From Streptosporangium carneum (GTDB lineage Bacteria > Actinomycetota > Actinomycetes > Streptosporangiales > Streptosporangiaceae): a DNA stretch of 64,000 nucleotides. The notes beneath the pieces were generated by a model, which had not been told where the DNA came from, ran no database searches, and saw only the letters and a list, made by a program, of their open reading frames with translations. The stretch lies in NCBI RefSeq assembly GCF_027922005.1, contig NZ_BSEV01000024.1:58400-122399 (forward strand), written 5' to 3'. Of this stretch, positions 17,905 through 25,274 are shown one piece after another; within the stretch, counting starts at the first letter, position 1, and every line of letters begins with the position of its first letter. The translations under genes were made by a program, and so were the position numbers.

Positions 17905-17992
17905 CCCGGACCGCTGACCCGGACCGCTGTTCCGGACCGCTGTTCCGGACCGCTGTTCCGGGCCGCTGTTCCGGGCCGCTGTTCCGGACCGT
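17895..17992. repeat. Seven-copy 13-bp tandem repeat
   Basis: Units of GGACCGCTG(A/T)(C/T)CC start at 17895 and repeat every 13 bp to 17985, with a partial copy after. The first unit contains the stop codon of the HD-domain gene. The remaining DNA to 18134 has no supported gene. Confidence 0.92.
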
Positions 17993-18134
17993 GGGCGTTC
18001 GGGAGAACGCCCCGGTTGGCTGCTCGGATGCCGGTGACCGGCGCCTTCACCGTGTTCGGAGTGCCTCGCCGTCCGGGACGACCCATCGGGCCGGCACGGC
18101 GGGCGGCGGCGTGGACGGACGGTGTGCGACCCGG

Positions 18135-18551
18135 TCAGGACTCGTCTTTGGGGCCGGTGCTCTGGACCACCTCGAACGACCACAGCGTGGCCCCGGTCGC
18201 GGCGGGTCCCCTGCCGTGGCCGTGCCCCTGACCGGCTTCCTGGCCCTGTCCCTGCCCGTGGCCCTGTCCGTGGCCGTGACCCTGACCCTGGCCCTGGGCG
18301 GCCGCGTCCGCCGCCGCCTGGGCGTGCCCTCGCTGGAAGGCCTGGCTCTCGGTCCACCGTTTGAAGTCCTCCTCGGACCTCCAGCGGGTGTAGACGAGGT
18401 ACTGGTCGGTGCCCTCCTGCGGACGGAGCAACTCGAACCACTCGAAACCGTCGGCCGACTCCACTATCCCGGCCCGTCCGGAGAAGCGGCGTTCGAGCTC
18501 CTCACGCTGTTCGGCGGGGACGGTCAGCACATTGATCTTCACAACGCTCAT
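18135..18551 (-). CDS. MhuD/IsdG-like heme-degrading monooxygenase with His/Gln/Gly insert
   Basis: This 138-aa protein starts MSVVKIN, placing Asn7 where MhuD-type oxygenases have it. Trp66 and His76 (the proximal heme ligand position) and the DGFEWFELLRP and YLVYTRW strands also match, so this is probably a non-canonical heme oxygenase releasing iron from heme. Residues 84-116 are an unusual low-complexity insert (GQGQGHGHGQGHGQGQGQ and similar) with five His, placed after the heme-ligand helix and before the last strand TLWSFEVVQ. The insert could bind metal or simply be a repeat expansion. A GTG at 18569 is in frame, but the Asn7 register favours 18551. Confidence 0.82.
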   Translation of the reverse strand: MSVVKINVLTVPAEQREELERRFSGRAGIVESADGFEWFELLRPQEGTDQYLVYTRWRSEEDFKRWTESQAFQRGHAQAAADAAAQGQGQGHGHGQGHGQGQGQEAGQGHGHGRGPAATGATLWSFEVVQSTGPKDES

Positions 18552-18713
18552 AAGGCCATCCTGCCCCACAGGCCGTCCCGCCCCACCGGCGACGCCCCCA
18601 CGCCCTCACCGCCGCCTTTTCCCGCCGCACCCCTGGCCGTGCCGGCCGGAAAACGCCGGGCCCGCGCCGCCGCCGGGCGTCGCAGTGACACGGGCCGCGC
18701 GACACGCGCGACG

Positions 18714-19301
18714 TCAGGCCACCACCCTGCGGGAGTGCGACGGCTCCTCCAGGCTCACCCTGGCGACGGCCGGAACGTGCTCCAGTTCCAGCGCCTGTCG
18801 CATGTGGGGGATGGCGTAGGCGCCCAGTCGCTCACGGATCACGCTCATCGGGGCGTTCTCGTCGGCCACGACGCGCAGCCGTACCGCGGGGTGTTCCCTC
18901 GTGCCCACCATGGAGGCGCTGGCGCTCAGGACCGCGGGGTGGGCGACGACCTCGCCCGCCACCGCGTTGGCGACGGTGGAGGTGCGGACGTCGGTGACTC
19001 CGCCGGAGCCGCTCTCCAGGCGGAAGTCGCCCAGCCGGTCGCGTCGTCCCTGGACCAGCAGCCAGCGCAGTCCGAACAGGGCGAGCACGACCGCCGCCGC
19101 GGCGATCGCCCACCACAGCCACGGGTCGTAGCGGGCGAAGGCCGCTCGGACCGGGTCGTTGACCAGTGGCTCTCCGCCGGGGGCCACGGTCTGCGGCAGG
19201 GCGTGCGCGCCTCTGGCGAGCGTGTAGCCGCCGAGGAGCACCAGCAGCAACCCCATGATCAGCAACCCCAGCCGGTTGCCCCGTACGGTCTTCCTGTCCA
19301 T
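18714..19301 (-). CDS. amaP: Alkaline-shock membrane anchor protein AmaP-like
   Basis: This 195-aa protein has two transmembrane helices (about 12-31 and 57-77) and a cytoplasmic Asp23-like domain (about 90-195). AmaP anchors Asp23 proteins to the membrane in Gram-positive bacteria. It is the last gene of a six-gene operon. The ATG at 19301 has GAGGAAA upstream; an in-frame GTG 9 bp earlier overlaps the preceding stop but leaves no ribosome spacing. The SRRVVA tail is basic. Confidence 0.78.
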   Translation of the reverse strand: MDRKTVRGNRLGLLIMGLLLVLLGGYTLARGAHALPQTVAPGGEPLVNDPVRAAFARYDPWLWWAIAAAAVVLALFGLRWLLVQGRRDRLGDFRLESGSGGVTDVRTSTVANAVAGEVVAHPAVLSASASMVGTREHPAVRLRVVADENAPMSVIRERLGAYAIPHMRQALELEHVPAVARVSLEEPSHSRRVVA

Positions 19302-19306
19302 GGCGG

Positions 19307-20068
19307 TCACTTTCCTCGCAGGTGCACGCGTACGGGATGGTCCTTCAGCGGGGCGAGCGCGGCGATCCGCGTCGTCACGGCTTGCTGTACGGCCTCGGCC
19401 AGGCCGACGGGCTCCCGCAGCGGGCTGCGGGCCGTCACCTCGGCGGTCCTGCCCCGCAGTCTCACGCGGGCGTGGTCGACCCCGGGCACCTGCTCGGCCG
19501 CGTGGGCCAGGGCGCGGATGAAACCCCGCGGCTGCATGCCGATGACCAGATCGGGGTCGTCCGTCCTGACCGGGATGAGCCTGGGGCGTCCCGGCACGAG
19601 GGCGAGCAGCACGAGCAGCAGGCCGAGCAGGGTGATCAACGCCGCGCCGAGTGTCACGGACGGGTCGTCCCACGTGGTCGAGGAGGCCCAGCTCAGCAGA
19701 CGGTCGTACGGTATCCAGCGCAGCGGGCGGCCGAGCAGGGCGGAGATCACCTCCGCCGCCACGAGGGCGCCTGCCACGGTCATCAGCGCGGCGGTGATCG
19801 TGGCGGGGACCACCCGGCGCGGGCGGAAGGCCCTGACCGCCGCCCGGTCCGCGGCGCGGTTCCTGGGAACCCTCGCGGACACGGGCGGAGCGGTCGCCTC
19901 CGAGACCCCCGCGCCGGGTGCGGTCGGCGTCTCGGGGGTGGGACCCGCCCCGGAGACAGGATCCGGGACGGGCCTTTCCCCCGAGGTGGGGACCGGTGGC
20001 CCGAAGGAGGGGACGGCCGTCCTCTCCCCCGGGGCGGGAACGGGTGGTTCCGAGGGCGGGACGGTCAT
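19307..20068 (-). CDS. DUF6286-type membrane protein of the Asp23 operon
   Basis: This 253-aa protein has a Pro-rich cytoplasmic N-terminus (about 1-85), two transmembrane helices (about 90-115 and 142-165) and an Asp23-like C-terminal domain (about 170-253). The arrangement mirrors AmaP, so it is probably a second membrane anchor for the operon's Asp23 proteins. The DUF6286 name is from memory of the family. It overlaps the upstream gene by 4 bp. The Pro/Gly/Thr-rich N-terminus is likely disordered. Confidence 0.72.
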   Translation of the reverse strand: MTVPPSEPPVPAPGERTAVPSFGPPVPTSGERPVPDPVSGAGPTPETPTAPGAGVSEATAPPVSARVPRNRAADRAAVRAFRPRRVVPATITAALMTVAGALVAAEVISALLGRPLRWIPYDRLLSWASSTTWDDPSVTLGAALITLLGLLLVLLALVPGRPRLIPVRTDDPDLVIGMQPRGFIRALAHAAEQVPGVDHARVRLRGRTAEVTARSPLREPVGLAEAVQQAVTTRIAALAPLKDHPVRVHLRGK

Positions 20069-20532
20069 CCGCCGTCCTCCCGCAGGGCGGGGACCACTCC
20101 GGTCACGTCGATGTCGATCTGGCCGACGGTCAGGCCGGTCAGCGTGTGGACGCGCTCGTTGACGTGCCTCCGGATCTCCTCGGCCATCTGGGCGAGCGGC
20201 GCCGGGTACTCGACCGACACCTCCAGCTCCAGCAGGGCGAGCCCTCCGTCGACGGTGGCGTGGGTGTGCCCTCCGAAGGCCAGCGGCCCCCGCTCGCGGA
20301 CCTCCCGCACCCGCGCCACCTCTGCGGCCGCGTGGGCGGCGATGCGCGTGACCACCCGCTCGGGGATGTCCGTCCTGCCCCGCCGTTCCGCCGGTACGGC
20401 CTGCCGTCCGGGCGCGGCGGGTCGCGCGGCCGACGCCGTGCCGGGGGCGCCCCCTGCCCGCTGCGCGGGGAGGTCGGGCACGCCGACGGGCGTCTGCGTG
20501 GACGCGACGCGGTGTTCGACCGGCGTGGTCAT
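20065..20532 (-). CDS. Asp23/Gls24-family envelope stress protein
   Basis: This 155-aa protein has an Ala/Pro-rich disordered first third and an Asp23/Gls24 domain (about 52-150): the start helix IPERVVTRIAAHAAAEV, a strand LLELEVSVEYP, and the terminal TGLTVGQIDIDVTGV strand. Asp23 proteins form membrane-associated assemblies that counter envelope stress. It overlaps both neighbours by 4 bp within the operon. Confidence 0.88.
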   Translation of the reverse strand: MTTPVEHRVASTQTPVGVPDLPAQRAGGAPGTASAARPAAPGRQAVPAERRGRTDIPERVVTRIAAHAAAEVARVREVRERGPLAFGGHTHATVDGGLALLELEVSVEYPAPLAQMAEEIRRHVNERVHTLTGLTVGQIDIDVTGVVPALREDGG

Positions 20533-20717
20533 CGTCGCCTCGACGCCAGCCGCGACACGTCGATCTCGCCGCCTTCCACGATGCGGCCGATGAGGAACCC
20601 GACGGTGCCCAGGACGAGCACCAGCAGGAACGCGCCGAGGCCGCCGAAGGCCGCCGCGAAGCCCAGCGCGAGACCGGCGGACAATCCCATCACTGACCAG
20701 ATAGGAAACTGATTCAT
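20529..20717 (-). CDS. Small membrane protein (DUF2273-like)
   Basis: This 62-aa protein is essentially one helical hairpin (about 5-45) with a conserved-looking GFLIGRIVEGGEIDVSRL tail. DUF2273-type small membrane proteins regularly accompany Asp23 genes. It overlaps the genes on both sides by 4 bp. A role as a membrane partner of Asp23 is inferred from context only. Confidence 0.8.
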   Translation of the reverse strand: MNQFPIWSVMGLSAGLALGFAAAFGGLGAFLLVLVLGTVGFLIGRIVEGGEIDVSRLASRRR

Positions 20718-20980
20718 CGAATACCTCCGATATGCACGTTCACGGGGCGATCTCCCACCAGTGGCGCGACCGCCGCCCGTACCTCGTCGGCGATCTCAGG
20801 CAGCGGCCGTCCTGGCTGGACGACGACGGAGACCTCCACCTCGTCCTCGCGCAGGGCGACGCCGGAGACCCGTTCTCCCGGCAGGTAGGTCGCCACGGTC
20901 CCGAAGGGGCCGCCCGACAGGTCGGCCACGTCGGGGCAGCGCCGTACGACCTCGGCTATCTCGTGTGCGAGCTCGCTCAC
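20714..20980 (-). CDS. Short Asp23-like protein
   Basis: This 88-aa protein reads as a minimal Asp23-type domain: a helix SELAHEIAEVVRRCPDVADL, strands with a Gly-rich turn, then PLPEIADEVRAAV and a closing VNVHIGGI strand. It sits between the first Asp23 gene and the small membrane protein with 4-bp overlaps, which points to translational coupling and fixed stoichiometry. Confidence 0.75.
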   Translation of the reverse strand: MSELAHEIAEVVRRCPDVADLSGGPFGTVATYLPGERVSGVALREDEVEVSVVVQPGRPLPEIADEVRAAVAPLVGDRPVNVHIGGIR

Positions 20981-21474
20981 TGGACGCGCGGCTCCGGCTC
21001 GCCATGCTCCGATCCGCCTCCGCCTCCGTCCCCGCCCTGGTCGGGCAGGTGGACGTCGTCGACCTTGATGTTGACCTCGGTCACCTCGAGCCCGGTCATG
21101 CGCTCGACGCCCGTGATCACGTTGCGGCGTACCGAGGCGGCGAGGTCGGGGATGGCCACGCCGTACTCGACGACCAGGTCGAGGTCGACCGCCGCCTGCC
21201 GCTCGCCCACCTCGACGGACACGCCCTGAGTCGCGGTGCTTCTGTCTCCGCCGACCATGCCGCGGACCGCGCCGAGCGCGCGTGCGGTTCCCACCCCCAT
21301 GTTGTAGACGCCAGAGACCTCCCTGGCCGCCAGACCTGCGATCTTCGCGACGACCCCGCTGTCGATGCTGGTGCTCCCCTTGGGGGTCACCAGGCCTCCC
21401 TGGTTGGCGGGGACGTCGGTCCGGGACCGCGGGGCCGGGTTCTCTGGCCTGTTCACCGTGCTGGCTTCGGTCAC
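20977..21474 (-). CDS. Asp23/Gls24-family envelope stress protein (operon leader)
   Basis: This 165-aa protein is the first gene of the operon. The Asp23/Gls24 domain (about 32-145) is the closest in the cluster to canonical Asp23: IDSGVVAKIAGLAAREVSGV, then VDLDLVVEYGVAIPDLA and GLEVTEVNIKVDDVHLP. A Gly/Glu-rich tail follows. A sigma-B-like promoter lies 62 bp upstream, so the operon is probably induced by general or envelope stress. Confidence 0.92.
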   Translation of the reverse strand: MTEASTVNRPENPAPRSRTDVPANQGGLVTPKGSTSIDSGVVAKIAGLAAREVSGVYNMGVGTARALGAVRGMVGGDRSTATQGVSVEVGERQAAVDLDLVVEYGVAIPDLAASVRRNVITGVERMTGLEVTEVNIKVDDVHLPDQGGDGGGGGSEHGEPEPRVQ

Positions 21475-21535
21475 GTCGATTCCCTCCCCCTAGGGGAAGA
21501 CGTTCTGCTTCCCCGGAAGTTTCCTACGCCTGGTA

Positions 21536-21559
21536 ATACCCCCCATATGAACAGCAATC
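21536..21559 (-). promoter_or_regulatory. Sigma-B-like promoter of the Asp23 operon
   Basis: On the minus strand GATT is followed by a 14-bp spacer and GGGTAT. This fits the GNNT-N14-16-GGGTAY pattern known for stress sigma factors of the SigB group in Streptomyces. Transcription would start about 55 nt before the first Asp23 gene. Confidence 0.6.
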
Positions 21560-21722
21560 AGCACATACTTCTTCTTAGGGAAATCCTTTATGTAAGCGTT
21601 TAGGTATTTTAGGAATATTTTTGGAGTTAGATGCTTTATAGGAGCCTTTGTGGCGGTTGTCGGAGCCGCTGCGCCCGGCGGGGGCGGTCATGCGGGATCC
21701 GAGGCGCGACTAGCCTTGTCAT
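21542..21722. other. AT-rich divergent intergenic stretch
   Basis: The 110 bp or so from 21542 to 21650 are strikingly AT-rich compared with the flanks, with runs such as GAATATTTTTGG and GCTTTATAGG. They hold the stress promoter on the left and presumably the promoter of the FAH-gltX pair on the right, although I cannot fix the latter's boxes. No gene or RNA family is recognised. Confidence 0.5.
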
Positions 21723-22499
21723 GTGCGCATAGCGAGGTTCTCCACAGGTGAGGGTGTCGGGTTCGGCGTGGTCGAAGGCGGGCCAGGCGAGGAGTTCGTC
21801 TCGGCGATCTCCGGTCACCCCTTCGGGCCGATCCAGTTCACCGGAGAGCGTCACTCGCTCTCGCAGGTCAGGCTGGTCGCCCCCATGTTGCCCAGCAAGG
21901 TCGTCGCGATCGGCAAGAACTACGCCGACCACGCCCACGAGATGGGCGGCGAGGTCCCCGACGAGCCGCTGGTCTTCCTCAAGCCGTCCACCTCGGTGAT
22001 CGGCCAGGGGGAGGCCATCGCCTACCCCACGGGGTTGAGCAGCCGGGTCGACTACGAGGGCGAGCTGGCGGTGGTCATCGGCAGGCTCTGCCGGGAGGTC
22101 CCCGCGGAGCGGGCCCATGAAGTGATCTTCGGTTACACGTGCGCGAACGACGTCACCGCGCGTGACCTGCAGAAGAAGGACGTGCAGTTCACCCGGGCCA
22201 AGGGCTTCGACACCTTCTGCCCGCTCGGCCCGTGGATCCAGACCGAGCTCGACGCGGCCGACGTGGGCATCACCACGACGGTCAACGGCGAGGTCAGGCA
22301 GAGCTCCCGCACCTCCAAGCTCATATACGACATCCCCACGCTGATCGCCCACGTGAGCGCGGTCATGACCCTGATCCCCGGCGACGTCATCCTGACCGGG
22401 ACGCCGGAGGGGGTCGGCCCGCTGGATGTCGGCGACGAGGTCAGCGTCGCCATCGAAGGAATCGGCACTCTCACCAACCGGGTGGTCTCCCGTGATTAG
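21723..22499 (+). CDS. Fumarylacetoacetate hydrolase-family protein
   Basis: This 258-aa protein has the FAH fold from about residue 55 on: KVVAIGKNYADHAHEMG, the metal-binding Glu pair in VDYEGELAVVIG, ANDVTARDLQ and the terminal LTGTPEGVGPL. Members include acylpyruvases, oxaloacetate tautomerases/decarboxylases and hydroxyhepta-diene-dioate isomerases; the specific reaction cannot be chosen from sequence. It uses a GTG start. Its stop overlaps the gltX start by 8 bp, an arrangement widespread in actinomycetes and suggestive of a housekeeping or metabolite-repair role. Confidence 0.88.
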   Translation: MRIARFSTGEGVGFGVVEGGPGEEFVSAISGHPFGPIQFTGERHSLSQVRLVAPMLPSKVVAIGKNYADHAHEMGGEVPDEPLVFLKPSTSVIGQGEAIAYPTGLSSRVDYEGELAVVIGRLCREVPAERAHEVIFGYTCANDVTARDLQKKDVQFTRAKGFDTFCPLGPWIQTELDAADVGITTTVNGEVRQSSRTSKLIYDIPTLIAHVSAVMTLIPGDVILTGTPEGVGPLDVGDEVSVAIEGIGTLTNRVVSRD

Positions 22500-23865
22500 G
22501 GTTCGTTTCGCTCCCTCCCCCACCGGCATGTTCCACGTCGGCGGCGCCCGTTCGGCACTGTTCAACTGGGCGCTGGCCGAGCAGTCGGGCGGCAGGTTCG
22601 TGCTGCGCATCGAGGACACCGACGCCGCCCGCAACCGTCCCGAGTGGACCGAGGGCATCATCTCCGCGCTGGCCTGGATCGGCGTCAACGGCGACAGCCC
22701 GTTCTTCGAGGGGCCCTACTTCCAGTCGGCCTACGAGGAGCAGCACCGGGAGGCGGCGGCCAAGCTGCTCGCCGACGGCCGGGCCTACTACTGCACCTGC
22801 ACCCGCGACGACGTCAAGGCCCGCACCGGCTCCGAGCACCAGGGCTACGACGGCTTCTGCCGCGAGCGGGGCCTGACCGAGGGCGCGGTGCGCTTCCGCA
22901 CCCCCGACGAGGGGGTCACCGTGGTCGAGGACCTGGTCCGCGGCACGGTCGAGTTCCCCAACAACGCGATGGAGGACTTCGTCATCGCGCGCGGCGACGG
23001 CTCCCCGCTGTTCGTCCTCGCCAACGTGGTCGACGACGTCGAGATGCGCATCAGCCACGTGGTCCGCGCTGAGGAGCACCTGTCCAACACGCCCAAGCAG
23101 CAGCAGCTCTGGGAGGCGCTCGGCGTGACCCCGCCCGTGTGGGCGCACGTGCCGGTCATCGTCAACGAGAAGCGGCAGAAGCTGTCCAAGCGCCGCGACA
23201 AGGTCGCCCTGGAGTCCTACCGCGAGGAGGGCTACCTCGCCGAGGCGATGGTCAACTACCTGATGCTGCTCGGCTGGGGGACCGGCGAGGACCGGGAGAT
23301 CATGCCCTGGTCGGAGATGATGCCGAGGTTCAAGCTGGAGGACGTCAACCCGTCCTCGGCCTTCTTCGACGAGAAGAAGCTGCGCGCCTTCAACGGCGAG
23401 TACATCAGGGCGCTGCCGCTTGAGACGTTCATCGCCCGCTGCGAGCCCTGGCTCGAGCCCGACTGGGACCGGGAGACCTTCGCCAAGGTCGCCGAGCTGG
23501 CCCAGACCCGCCTGGCGGTCCTGTCCGAGATCACGGCGAACGTCGACTTCCTCTTCCTGGACGAGCCCGTCTTCGACCAGGCGTCATGGGACAAGGCGAT
23601 GAAGGCCTCGGCGGCGGAGATCCTCACCGGCTACCTCGCCCGCCTGGAGACGGTCGACATGGACCCCGAGTCGCTCAAGAGCGCGCTCGAGGAGGTCGGC
23701 GCGGAGCACGGCCTCAAGCTCGGCAAGGCCCAGGCCCCGGTCCGGGTGGCGATCACCGGGCGGACCGTCGGCCTGCCGCTGTTCGAGTCGATCGAGGCGC
23801 TCGGCCGGGAGCGTTCTGCGGACCGGATCCGCGCCGCGCTCGCCAGGCTCGAAGGCGCCAACTAG
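22492..23865 (+). CDS. gltX: Glutamyl-tRNA synthetase
   Basis: This 457-aa class I enzyme charges tRNA-Glu (and probably tRNA-Gln, later amidated by GatCAB, as usual in actinomycetes). The N-terminal VRFAPSPTGMFHVGGAR holds the HIGH-type motif and KLSKRR (about 240) is the KMSKS equivalent; the anticodon-binding helical domain fills the last 150 residues. The GTG start overlaps the FAH gene, so translation is probably coupled. Genes for tRNA-Gln and two tRNA-Glu lie 4.5 kb downstream. The 3' end is overlapped by the antisense MATE gene. Confidence 0.96.
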   Translation: MIRVRFAPSPTGMFHVGGARSALFNWALAEQSGGRFVLRIEDTDAARNRPEWTEGIISALAWIGVNGDSPFFEGPYFQSAYEEQHREAAAKLLADGRAYYCTCTRDDVKARTGSEHQGYDGFCRERGLTEGAVRFRTPDEGVTVVEDLVRGTVEFPNNAMEDFVIARGDGSPLFVLANVVDDVEMRISHVVRAEEHLSNTPKQQQLWEALGVTPPVWAHVPVIVNEKRQKLSKRRDKVALESYREEGYLAEAMVNYLMLLGWGTGEDREIMPWSEMMPRFKLEDVNPSSAFFDEKKLRAFNGEYIRALPLETFIARCEPWLEPDWDRETFAKVAELAQTRLAVLSEITANVDFLFLDEPVFDQASWDKAMKASAAEILTGYLARLETVDMDPESLKSALEEVGAEHGLKLGKAQAPVRVAITGRTVGLPLFESIEALGRERSADRIRAALARLEGAN

Positions 23866-25156
23866 GGATCGGGAGGGTGGCGAGGGCGAGCGCGAGCGCG
23901 GACCCCGCCGCCATCGCCAGCCAGACCCCGGTGACGCCCGCCAGGGAGCCGAGCGCGTAGGTGAGGGGCAGCTGGACCGCGAAACCCGCCAGGGTCGCGG
24001 CCAGCAGCCTGCCGCCCTTCCCGTTCGCCTGGAGGACCCCGCCCACGGCGATCAGCCCGCCGAACGGGACGAGATACAGGGGCATCCAGCGCAGGAAGTC
24101 CGCAGCCGCCGCGACCACCGTGGGATCCCCGGTGAACAGGCCCGTCACGAACGGAGCGGAGAGGACGAGCCCGGCGGCGACGGCCAGGCCCGCCAGCAGG
24201 CCGTACCTCAGGGCGGGACCCGCCTCGCCCGAGCGGGCCGTCTGGATCATCGTGGCCTGGCGGAGCGCGTAGAAGGCCATCACGCCGGCCAGCATGATCT
24301 TCGTGCCGATGCCGTAGCCGGCCAGGGCCGCGACCCCGAACCCGCCGACCACCTCCACCATGATCATGCTGACGATCGCCCTGGCCAGGAAGTCCCCCGA
24401 CATGGGCAGGCCGATGCGGACGATCTCCGCGGCGTCCGTACGGCTCGCGCCCGCCCGTGAGTCGCGGGGCAGCCGTCGCAGGAGGAGGACCAGGGACACG
24501 GCGAATGCGACCGCGCGGGCCAGCACCGTCGCCAGGGCCGCGCCCCGGACCCCCAGGTCGAGCCCGTAGACGAACAGCGGGTCCAGGGCGACCACCAGCG
24601 CGTTGCAGAGCAGCGCGGCGCGCATGGGGGTCGTGGTGTCGCCGAGTCCCTTGAAGATCCCGTCCGCGAGCGTCTGGGCGTAGAACACGGGTATCCCGGC
24701 CAGGGAGACCAGGTAGAAGTCGGCGGTCAGGCCCGCCGTCGCCGCGTCGCCGGTGAAGAGCCCGGCGAGCGGCTCGCGAAACAGCACCCCGGGGACCGCG
24801 ACCGCCAGGGACGCCGCCGCCCACAGCAGCCACGCCGTACGGATCGCCGGCCTGATCGGCTCCCTGCCGTCACGCCTGCCGACCAGGACGGTCGTTCCCG
24901 TTCCGAGGGCGAGGACCACCCCCAGGGCGAGGTGCTCGGTCGTGGTCGCGATCGTCACGGCGGCCACCGCCTGCCTGCCCAGCCCGGACACCCAGAACAG
25001 GTCGATCAGGCCGACGGCGACCACGGCGGTCAGCAGCTCCACGTAGACGGGCAGAGCCAGACGGATCACCCCTGCGGGGGCGCCTGTGCCGGTCGCGACG
25101 CCCTCGGCGTCGCGGGCTTGGGCGCTTTCTGGCCGGTGTCCTCCCTCGTCGCTCAT
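23753..25156 (-). CDS. MATE-family efflux transporter
   Basis: This 467-aa protein has about 12 transmembrane helices and the two-lobe MATE layout (helices from about 28-225 and 240-440). MATE proteins export drugs or metabolites against Na+ or H+. The ATG at 25156 has AGAAGGAG 7 bp upstream, so the first 22 residues, which come from a dispersed repeat (EGGHR...RDAEGVA), are truly translated. The C-terminal 38 residues are basic and overlap the 3' end of convergent gltX by 113 bp. The divergent PadR gene probably regulates it. Confidence 0.88.
   Translation of the reverse strand: MSDEGGHRPESAQARDAEGVATGTGAPAGVIRLALPVYVELLTAVVAVGLIDLFWVSGLGRQAVAAVTIATTTEHLALGVVLALGTGTTVLVGRRDGREPIRPAIRTAWLLWAAASLAVAVPGVLFREPLAGLFTGDAATAGLTADFYLVSLAGIPVFYAQTLADGIFKGLGDTTTPMRAALLCNALVVALDPLFVYGLDLGVRGAALATVLARAVAFAVSLVLLLRRLPRDSRAGASRTDAAEIVRIGLPMSGDFLARAIVSMIMVEVVGGFGVAALAGYGIGTKIMLAGVMAFYALRQATMIQTARSGEAGPALRYGLLAGLAVAAGLVLSAPFVTGLFTGDPTVVAAAADFLRWMPLYLVPFGGLIAVGGVLQANGKGGRLLAATLAGFAVQLPLTYALGSLAGVTGVWLAMAAGSALALALATLPIPSWRLRAWRARRGSGPQNAPGRAPRSTRTAAGRRSAR
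25093..25154 (-). repeat. Dispersed palindromic repeat, copy 3 (inside MATE 5' end)
   Basis: It has the same head (TCGCGACGCCCTCGGCGTCG), middle (GGGCGC) and tail (CTCCCTCGTCGCTC) as 16237-16295. It encodes the N-terminal leader of the MATE protein in the same frame used by the regulator at 16217. Confidence 0.78.
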
Positions 25157-25192
25157 CCGCTCGCTCCTTCTGTTTCATCGCGACCTGTTTCA

Positions 25193-25220
25193 TCGCGACG
25201 CCGCGCGTCGCGAGGCTTGG
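25193..25220 (-). repeat. Dispersed palindromic repeat, truncated copy 4
   Basis: TCGCGACGCCGCGCGTCGCG followed by AGGCTTGG matches the first half of the other copies. A short direct repeat GTTTCATCGCGAC precedes it. Confidence 0.6.
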
Positions 25221-25223
25221 GAC

Positions 25224-25257
25224 ATACCTCTTTTCGAGTTATCTCTTTTAGAGGTAT
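25224..25257. promoter_or_regulatory. PadR operator candidate
   Basis: ATACCTCT (25224-25231) and AGAGGTAT (25250-25257) form an 8-bp perfect inverted repeat 18 bp apart, centred between the divergent MATE and PadR genes. The intervening DNA repeats CTCTTTT. AT-rich dyads ending in ATAC/GTAT are typical of PadR operators. Confidence 0.6.
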
Positions 25258-25274
25258 AGCGATACGATGCGCCA

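Noticed and set aside
10869..18569. Possible secondary-metabolite cluster (O-methyltransferase, lyase, cysteine hydrolase, monooxygenase-like protein)
   Set aside because: The genes are on separate transcripts with unrelated roles, and no core synthase or tailoring set is present.
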